From NCBI RefSeq assembly GCF_000226115.1, contig NC_016460.1, forward strand, positions 3,720,001-3,784,000: 64,000 nucleotides of DNA. The letters are read 5' to 3'. The translations under genes and the position numbers were made by a program. Numbering within the stretch: the first letter of the stretch is position 1; each line of letters begins with the position of its first letter. Below are positions 56,280 to 64,000 of this stretch, one piece after another. A model generated the notes under the pieces. It worked only from the letters and a program-made list of their open reading frames with translations, ran no database searches and was not told the DNA's origin. This DNA comes from Thermothielavioides terrestris NRRL 8126 (taxonomy: Eukaryota; Ascomycota; Sordariomycetes; Sordariales; Chaetomiaceae).

Positions 56280-58000
56280 GGGAGTGCAAATTACAAAGAA
56301 AATCATATATATCGCCTACGTTATAATAGACGTCGATAGGTAGATCAGTGCTACTACATTCTATATAGTACTAGGGCTAGCCTACAACATTATATTAGGG
56401 CTCCCCTAGATGAACTATCGTAGGATTGTACTAGACCTAGCTAATAGGGTCCTTACCGTCAATTCGTAAAGCGGCCTATAGATACATAAATGCTCCTTAT
56501 AGTGGAAGGAAGCTAACGCTACCCTAATCATAGGCGCGATATTTGTAAGCTTAGCCTATAAGGTATAAAGGAAGAAGTCTAAAGGGGTATAAGATACGTT
56601 CCTTGTCACTAGTATCTACGAGATGACTACTATACTAGGAGTAGCCGTCTCCTAGCCCGATATCGACCTAGACCCAAAGGTTGCTCTACCAAAGGAGCTA
56701 TATAACTTCGCCGACCTCTTCGACAAAGAGAAGGCGAACAACCTCCCCCCCTATCGAGGGAAGGCCAACCATTATATCCGTCTTAAGACGAGCCTAGACG
56801 AAAAACCTCCTAAGCTCCTATAGGGACCTTTGTATAATATACTAAAGGACTATCTCCTAGAGATTTGAAAGTAGGTCGTAGACCTATTAGATAAAGGATA
56901 GATCTAGGTAAACTCCTTATCGATAGCCGCCCTAGTCCTCCTTGTAAAGAAGCTAAAAGGAGGATAGAGGTTCTATATAAACTACTAAGCCTTAAATAAG
57001 ATTACTAAGTAGGACTAATACCCACTTCCCCTAATCAAGGAGACTCTTCGGTCCCTAGCCAAGGCCAAATGGCTTATAAAGCTAGACGTTAGGGCTACGT
57101 TCTACTGTATCTAGATAGCTAAGAGGGACAAGTACCTTATAGCGTTTTATATAAGGTTCAAACTATTCGAGTAGCTAGTCTACCCCTTTAGGCTCGTAGA
57201 TACTCCTACAACGTTCCAAAGATATATTAATAACGCCCTTAGTCCAACGCTAGGAGACTATATAATGGTATACCTTAACGACGTCTTAGTATACTTGAGC
57301 AAAAGCCAAAAGGACTATATAAGGAAGGTATATAAGGTCCTTCGAAGACTAAAGGACGTAGGCCTTAACCTAGATCTTAAGAAATATATATTTGTAGTAA
57401 AGGAAGTTAAGTATCTAGGGTATATTGTAGAGGCTAGGGTCTATATCCGCCTCAACCCTAAAAAGATCAAGGCTATCTACGAATAGGAGGCACCTCGTAA
57501 AGTCTAAAGAGTATAGAGCTTCCTAGGATTCACTAATTTCTATCGCGACTTTATTTTCAACTTCTCTAAGAAGGTAGCCCCATTAATATATCTCACCTAT
57601 AAAAACGTCCCCTTCCATTAAAGCAAAGAGGAGCAGGACGCCTTCAACATACTTAAGGCCACGTTTATATCGGAGCTGATCCTCGCCCAATAGGATCCTA
57701 AAAGAGAAACGATCGTAGAAATGGACTATTCTAGTATAGCACTTAGTAGATACTTGTCTTAGCGGGGAGAGGATAAAGTTCTTTACCTTATAGCCTACTA
57801 CTCTACAAAACTAAGCTCTACCGAACGCAACTATACCATCTATAACAAAGAGCTATTGGCTATCATCTTATATCTCAAGGCCTAGTCGATAGAGCTTCAA
57901 AGTATAGCGGCCCCCTTCACTATCTTAACCAACTATAAGAACCTTAAGTACTTCACCTAGCCGCGTCCAATCAATGAACAGTAGGCCTAATAGGCAAAGA
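56280..58000 (+). pseudogene. pol remnant: protease, reverse transcriptase, RNase H
   Basis: The catalytic YxDD box at about 57,270 reads YLNDVLVYL, so the first catalytic aspartate is Asn. Around it lie FQRYINNALSPTL, LRRLKDVGLNLDLKKYIF and KYLGYIV, typical of Ty3/gypsy. The RNase H part ends TILTNYKNLKYFT, where the usual TDH is TNY. TAG stops are scattered throughout. The only long open piece is 57265-57486. Confidence 0.85.
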
Positions 58001-58299
58001 CGCTCTCTCTATTCAACTTTAAGCTAAAGTACTAGCTAGAATCCTAGGCCTCGCACCCTAATACACTCTCTTAGTGTAAACAAGACGAGCCTAAAGATAG
58101 CTAGTGTATCGCCTAGCTACTCCCTCCAATTAAGATATACTAGACTAGTGTATAGGAGGAGGCTAGGTTACCTATAGGAGAGACGCTCTTCAAGGACAAG
58201 TAGCTTATAGCCCTATAGGACAAGGGTATTGTCGAAGACGAGCACTATACTTATCGGCTCTAGGCCATTCGCAACGAAGCTTAGAAGTTTCTAAAAGAG

Positions 58300-59170
58300 G
58301 CGAACATAGTATAAACCTAGATCGTAGACTACTCCTTCAACGCGTAAAGCGCGCTCCAGTTCTATAGCCGTCTCTAGCTCCCTATATAGAAGCCCCTAAC
58401 TACTATAATCATCTAGCGGATCTATAACTCAACTATATCGAGATACCTAAGGTATAACGAGCTATTTAAAATACTCTAGAGAAATTACTATTAGGACCTT
58501 ATATCGTCTAACGTAAAGCGGTTCATTAGGAACTGCAACCAATGCCGCTAAAGCAAGATCTCCTAGTAGCTATATTAAAGGCTTTTACAACCTCTACCTA
58601 TCCTTAATCGCTTCTAAAAGCAGATCTCCATTGACTTTATAACCGACCTCCCTACAAGAGACAAGGGGGCGCCTAGCTACCTTATAATGATCACTAACCG
58701 CCTCTCTAAGTATATATAGCTCAAGGTAATATACTCGATAGAAGTAGAAGAGTATACCCTCCGGTTCTATAATATATAGTAGCGCTTCTATAGGTTCCTA
58801 ACTCAAATTATAACCGACTATAGGTCGAACTAGTTGAGTAGGTTCTAGACTATACTATATAAGGCAATAGAGGTAGAGCAACTCCTATCGACTTTTTACT
58901 ATCCCTAGACGAATAGAGGAACAGAGTAGGTTAACTAAGAGGTATAAGCTATCCTCTAGATCTTTATCTCCTTTATATAGTACAACTGGCCTAAATACCT
59001 CCTAGCCTACCAATTTGTACTCAATAACAGGGACTTGTCTATAACTAGGGTAAGCCTAAACTACCTCCTCCATAGGTTCGACATAAGCCTTATACAACTT
59101 ATTACAATCCTAATGGCGCCTATAGCGACCCTAGAGGGCTATACTACCAAGTTCCTCCACCATCTGAAGG
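58300..59170 (+). pseudogene. Integrase remnant
   Basis: A zinc-finger-like FIRNCNQCR near 58,520, then ISIDFITDLPTR with the first catalytic Asp, and TQIITDYRSN near 58,800. The C-terminal part reads NNRDLSITRVSLNYLLHRFD. Broken by TAG and TAA. Confidence 0.75.
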
Positions 59171-59528
59171 AAGGAATAGAGTAGACCTAAGCAGCTATCG
59201 TATATATATAGCAGTGGTAGTAGACGAATATAAACCGCTCCTACTACCTAGCTAAGAGGTTTAAAGTAGAAGACGAGGTATAGCTCTCTCTATACAATAT
59301 AAAGATGAACTGCCCTAGTAAAAAACTCGACTAGCTAAATACCAAGTACAAGGTAGTCGTAGTACCTACCCCTTTAACGGTAACGCTTAATATACTAAAT
59401 AGTCTATACCTAACCTTCTATATCGATCTAGTTGAGCAAGTAGCCTCCGATCCACTCCCTTTATAGAAAGTCATAGATAAACGGCCAGACCCTATATAGG
59501 TTACGTCGAAGGAGGGTATTCCTTAGCA

Positions 59529-59689
59529 AAAGTACAAGGTAGAGGTGATCCTTAAAGCTTAGAACGCTAAAAGAAAGGGAAACAACTGCGACGTATATAT
59601 CAAGTAGATAGGTTATAACAAACTAACGTAAAAGCCCCTAGAGAACTTCTTAGATACTACTATACTCGACGAGTTCAAACGGGAATAAA
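59529..59689 (+). pseudogene. Chromodomain remnant at the integrase C-terminus
   Basis: Reads KYKVEVILKA, then CDVYIK, stop, IGYNKLT, stop, KPLENFLDTTILDEFKRE, then a TAA. This matches the Y-x-V-E-x-I-L ... Y-L-V-K-W-x-G-Y ... W-x-P-x-E-N-L pattern of chromodomains, with the tryptophans turned into TAG or TAA. It places the element among chromoviruses. Confidence 0.8.
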
Positions 59690-61859
59690 GAGACGTATAA
59701 TATAACAATAGGCTAGCGTTGAACTAGAGAAGAAAGGGAAAACGCAATGTTTATATATAGACTACCCTATAAGAAACGACAACGACAAAACGAATATAGC
59801 TCAATAGTACCACCGAGTATATAGTCACTCTAATACGTCTAGCTATAGCTTTATCATGAAAAGACAACAAAAGAAATATAAGTATAGGAAGATCCTAATA
59901 CACCAACTAAGTCTACTTCCTCAAATATAGGTAGTCCTCTAGCCTTACCCTAGCGTCAACCCTATAGTACTACGGAATACCTAGGTATAAGCTAATAGGA
60001 GGCGAGGTCGGTAGCCGACGTATAACCTACTCTAGGATCTCTAAGGCAGGATAGGGGCGAATATTAAAATTGCTACAACTACTCTAGTTAATAGGTTGGT
60101 TCGATAAAGGGTCGAGGTATAGGATAAAACGGGGACAAGGCTACAATAGGAGACAAGGCTATCTCTAGCCCTACTCTATAGCCTCTTCGTCTCTAAACAG
60201 TACTAGGTCGTTGGTAAGCGAGTATATAGCACCCTTATCTAGCGACGAGAGCACCTCTACAATCAGCTACCTATTAGACCCGCTAGGGGTCTAGGGAGGA
60301 GGATTAACATATTCGTAGCGGACGTATATAAGGTCCTTAATAGACGAAGACAAATAGCGCTAAGGACGTAGGGCGAAGGGGACTAGGGCAATGTCGCGCC
60401 TAGTGGGAGTCGAACTATAACCGCCCTATAAAGAAGGGCCGGACTATAGCGAACTTAAAACATAGTCGATAAGACGGTTATTAATATTAACGATAGTCGT
60501 AATAGTATCGACCAAATAACGTATTTTACGCTAATAGGCTTCCTCATTACTTATTAGGCAATAAGTCAAATGGACGGCTAGCTAAGCAGAGGCGTCCAAG
60601 GAGGAAGCGGGCGAATTGTAGGGCACTAGGGCCCTATAGCGGCTTAGCGTAGCAGGGGAGGCAACTAGAGTCTAAGAGACAGTACAAGTCGAGGTCCACT
60701 CAGTAGTAGATAGGGGAAGCAGTACTAGCTAAATAGGGATATAGTATACCTATACATTGTTAAAAGTAGTCTAGAAAGACTAAGCTAGCTTCTAGAATTC
60801 ACGTTTAAAGACTATATAGCGGGTAGGCTATAAGCTCGTCTTCTTCTAAGCAAAGGTCTCGATAGCCTAGCCTATATTATATACCTTAAGAATTTTCTTT
60901 AGACTGGACTAAAGACAAAGGTTTATTGCCTACAATATAGAGTCCTACTTATACGTCGTATAGGCCCTACGACATTCCTTATAGGATTTGCTACAACTAG
61001 GGGTATATTCGACCTTAATGCCACTAAGGAGGCGAGCAACGCATTATATATAGAACTCTCCCTTGTCGGGGAGCAGTTCGTTTTCCTCATCGTCGAAGTC
61101 TCCCTCAACAACGAACTCATTAATCAATAGCTTATTATTCTTTTAGCGATTATTTCAGTTCTATAATACTGTAGTTAGTAAGCGACTTAGGTCTACAACA
61201 GGATTATCCTAGAGGCACTTACGTTATAGTCTTCGTTATTATCGCTACTAGGATAGCGGCCTACGCCCCTACCTCTAAGAGCAGCGGTAGCGACTAACAT
61301 TTTAGCGATCCTATATATAAACGCGACGAGCGAGTTTTAGGAACTATATCGCTATTGGGGCGAGGGACGAAAAGACTCTGGCTAGAGCCGAGGCGGAAAT
61401 AAGTAGCGCGTTCGAGGATATAGACAGATACGTAGAGAGAATATAGGAGGAGGGGAACGTATATAAGGCGAGATAGGAGGACGTTGTTAGCGTGTAAAGA
61501 GGAAAGAAACTAGATCGTAAGAGAGGAGGGGAATATATACATTGAATATAGAAGGGAAACGCAAAGAAGTCGGGTTATATAAGAAGAGGGGCTTTTAATA
61601 GCGATAAGCGGGGTCGAATTGCGTATAATTAGCAGGTATACCTAATATAGCGTAGTTGCTCTATATAAATGCGTAAAGAGAGGAGGGGGCCAATTAGCGG
61701 CTTGCTAGGGCGATGTAAATAAACAACTCGAGCTTAGGCAATAGGACGGCTATAAATAGCAAGACCTCAGTGGGCAACTACCCTAAACCCGACTACGCCG
61801 ATGCTCGATGCGGCGTCGTATATACCTTATCTCGACCGCCTAGCGGGGCGGGGGGGGTA
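59690..61859. other. Unassigned interval between chromodomain and 3' LTR
   Basis: 2.2 kb inside the element after the pol stop. Both strands read for long stretches with only TAG or TAA stops, including a 65-codon open frame on the minus strand (60923-61120), but TG-containing stops are depleted everywhere so this is weak evidence. It may be a long 3' UTR, a former antisense gene or another nested fragment. A run of G before the LTR (about 61,845-61,857) is a fair polypurine tract. Confidence 0.5.
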
Positions 61860-62108
61860 TATTACAGACCGGGCTATACCCGGGCTAGGTATATAGGGGC
61901 TGCGCCTAGGATCCGCGGCGGCCCCGGGGCGGACCTGTAGCGGGCCCGCCTCGCGCCCGGAATAACGTCGGCCCGAACCCACTCCGCGAGCCCCTGAAAA
62001 CTCTGCGTACGAGGACCGTAGCCTATACTTCTCCTTTTCCTTTCCTTAAGGTAGTTGAATAGAACATCGTACGCTTATCTGCAGACGCCATAAGGCCAGC
62101 ACGTTACA
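61860..62108 (+). repeat. 3' long terminal repeat
   Basis: 249 bp, ending TTACA. It starts TATTACAG, where the canonical TG terminus has become TA. Preceded by a G-rich polypurine tract and followed by the GTTGA duplication. Confidence 0.93.
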
Positions 62109-62113
62109 GTTGA
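62109..62113 (+). repeat. Target site duplication, right copy (GTTGA)
   Basis: Identical to 54537-54541. Confidence 0.85.
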
Positions 62114-64000
62114 CTACCTATTACCCTAACGCCGTTACTAGGCACTACGCTAGCCCTTTAATAGTCTATAGCATTGGTTTAGATATATATTCTAGCCTCG
62201 ATTACACTATCATTGACTTTAATTTCTAAGGTACCTTGCCCTCTAGCAAGCCTACTATCGCTAGCTTTATATATAAAGTAACTATCGTCAACGACCTTTG
62301 TACTAATATATTATTGGGTATAGATTATATAACTCCTAAAGGCTTTGACATCTTACTCTCTTAAGGTACAGTTATTATTAATTCGTATAGCGGTATTTGG
62401 ATACTAGTTACTACTAGACGGTATAGAAGACTATACCGCTTATATATCGTTATCGCTAAGTATCTCATTATTCTACTATATACTACTACTACTATCCCCG
62501 TCGACTATAGTATCTATATCGACAACGGCTAAACCCTTCTTTTCGAACTAAGTATTTTAAACCGTATCTTAGTCTTCGTAGCGGTCGCCGACTACTATAT
62601 ATCCTCTATCGTTGTATAGAACGACACTAGCAACCCTATTATAGTCCTCGAAGGCTACTAGATCGGTACTCTGACTTCTATTATACCTAGATGCTAGGCG
62701 TATATAGTAGACGACCCTATAGCCGCTAAGCTTACTATTAAAAAGCCACTGCAACCTACGAATAAGCTACGACTCTCGATAGCTAGCCTCGACACCGTTA
62801 AATACCCCTATAGCGTTACTATCTATAACCTTCTGCCTAATGAGCTTACGCCTATCTAGTCACTTGTAACGGAATACTAGGATATGTTTAAAGACAAGGG
62901 CTTCGTTAACCTCGACTAGGATCAATAGATATACGTTAAATTACACCTTAGTTGGGAAGCCTATATCCCTAAGAAATACTATATTTATCCTATTAACGCT
63001 AAGGACCGAGCTATCGTCAAGGATACCGTTACTAAGCTCAAGGCTACTAGCAAGGCTACTAAGACCTGTTTCTAGGTCCCCTTTTCCTTCCCTATCTTCG
63101 TTATCTAATGTACTATGCCTAATAGTATAAGGAAAGGCTAGATAGTAGTCAATATCTACTTGCTTAACAAAATAGTCCTCCCTAACGTTTACCTCGTTAA
63201 ATTGTAAGACGATATTATAGTATAGCTAGCTAATGCAAAGTATATTACTATCCTCAATATAATGGCTTTCTATTACTAGTGGTTAGTAGACCCTAGAGAT
63301 AGATAGGTCTTTACTATAAATACTATAGAGGGCTAGTATATATTCAACTACGTCGTTATAGGTTACTATAATAACAACGTATATATATAGCGGTAGATGG
63401 ACCTCCTTCTTAAGGACATTGACGCTATAGATATATATTACGATAACGTTGTTATTAGGAGCTACGAATTCGCTACCGCTAACGGCCACCTTGCCCACCT
63501 TCGCGCTATATTCGAAGCGCTATATAAATACAACATCTCTATTAGCCTTGACAAATCGTTTATTATATTCCTTAGCGCTATAGTACTTAGCTAAATAGTC
63601 AACAGTATAGGCATGTCCACTATAGTTGAAAGGCTAGTAGCAATTATCGTACTGGAGTTCCTACGTACTCTCAAGGACCTCGAGTACTTTATCGGCGCTA
63701 CCAGCTTTATATAGTACAATATACCACTCTATTCTATCCTTATTGCACTATTATAGCGATAGAAGATAGCCCTCTTGAAAACCTATAACTATAAGGGCAA
63801 GCAAAAGTCGTAGTTATACGCTATATAGTTGTTGTTACCAACGACTAAGGAACTTACGTCTTTCGAAGTGGTTAAGGTAGCGCTCTCCTATAATATATCT
63901 ATTACCTTCTTCTACGATAGCGATCCCCTATATATAGATATCGATGTCTCCTAGTACAGTATTAGTACTGAAATCTACTATATCGAGCCTATAGCAATAC
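62114..64000 (+). pseudogene. Older Ty3/gypsy retrotransposon, right part (protease and RT), RIP-degraded
   Basis: Continues the element interrupted at 54541. A protease-like ILLGIDYITPKGFDILL lies near 62,310. RT follows: YITILNIMAFYYQW-like text with a stop near 63,240, an active-site region reading IYYDNVVIRSY near 63,440, then HLAHLRAIFEALYKYNISIS and LRTLKDLEYFIGAT. The metal-binding DD has become DN. It runs off the window end. Stops are mostly TAG. Confidence 0.75.

Larger units (their letters stand above)
54542..62108 (+). mobile_element. Ty3/gypsy chromovirus-type LTR retrotransposon, RIP-inactivated
   Basis: A 7,567-bp element bounded by 249-bp LTRs and a GTTGA duplication. In order it shows gag from an ATG at 54809, a degenerate CCHC knuckle near 55,880, aspartic protease near 56,280-56,460, and reverse transcriptase about 56,700-57,480. 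RNase H follows at about 57,600-58,000, integrase about 58,300-59,170 and a chromodomain 59,529-59,689. Then come 2.2 kb of unknown content, a G-rich polypurine tract and the 3' LTR. Frames are broken mainly by TAG, the expected product of C-to-T change at CAG and its complement. It is inserted inside an older gypsy element. A primer site complementary to its own LTR suggests the self-priming Tf1/sushi lineage. Confidence 0.88.

Noticed and set aside
60923..61120. A 65-codon minus-strand frame as a real gene
   Set aside because: In this TG-poor DNA, TGA stops are rare in every frame, so openness is weak evidence. No domain is visible.
52000..64000. A mutation process confined to CAG/CTG (CHG-like context), suggested by the abundance of TAG and CTA
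   Set aside because: The two LTRs of one element show changes at CAT, CAC and CpG as well, so the process is not limited to CAG/CTG.
1..64000. CRISPR arrays, rRNA or tRNA genes, biosynthetic cluster
   Set aside because: No spaced direct repeats, no rRNA-like sequence, no tRNA cloverleaf noticed by eye, and no backbone synthase genes. Small RNAs could still be missed without a covariance search.

Overview
This window looks like nuclear DNA of a filamentous ascomycete, most likely Sordariomycetes and plausibly Sordariales. The evidence is short GT-AG introns (mostly 53-95 nt) with CTRAY-type branch sites, GC-rich third positions, fungus-specific families (tandem-PH protein, DUF4112, claudin-like membrane protein, fungal APH-like kinase), and a block of transposons carrying a RIP fingerprint (RIP: repeat-induced point mutation, C-to-T changes). 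No sequence search was possible. All gene models were made by hand-splicing frames at visible donor, branch and acceptor sites. Layout, 1-52 kb: 19 protein genes on both strands. In order they are POL1 (-, 3' end off the window), a mitochondrial PPR protein (+), an unknown protein (-), an ALY/Yra1-like RRM protein (+), YAK1 kinase (-), a PUB1/TIA1-type three-RRM protein (-), a probable Mediator Med2 subunit (+), a secreted GH5 glycosidase (-), a tandem-PH protein (-), an APH-like phosphotransferase (+), a four-helix claudin-like membrane protein (+), NCS2/CTU2 (+), the OAC1 carrier (-), SWD2 (+), SRP9/SRP21 (+), RNR2 (-), a DUF4112 protein (-), DCP2 (+) and a two-RRM protein (-). This is a housekeeping neighbourhood, not a biosynthetic cluster. 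Several products act on RNA (PUB1, DCP2, two other RRM proteins, NCS2, SRP9) or in S phase (POL1, RNR2), but nothing shows they form one system. A 382-bp element with 32-bp perfect terminal inverted repeats and a telomere-like interior lies between PUB1 and the Med2-like gene. Layout, 52-64 kb: an abrupt switch to AT-rich, TpA-rich DNA full of TAG stops. It holds two nested Ty3/gypsy elements. The inner one (54,542-62,108) is complete in outline: two 249-bp LTRs, a 5-bp target duplication (GTTGA), gag, protease, RT, RNase H, integrase and a chromodomain. It also has a primer site complementary to its own LTR, as in self-priming Tf1/sushi elements. It sits inside an older gypsy element whose gag part lies to the left and whose protease and RT lie to the right, running off the window. 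The two LTRs of the inner element differ at about 23 sites, all transitions. The most interesting items are the self-priming, RIP-mutated nested chromovirus with its unexplained 2.2-kb tail, the ACGCGT (MCB) boxes around RNR2 (promoter and both introns) and POL1, the telomere-like inverted-repeat element, the 62-nt poly(T) in a POL1 intron, and a GC-AG intron in the SRP9 gene.
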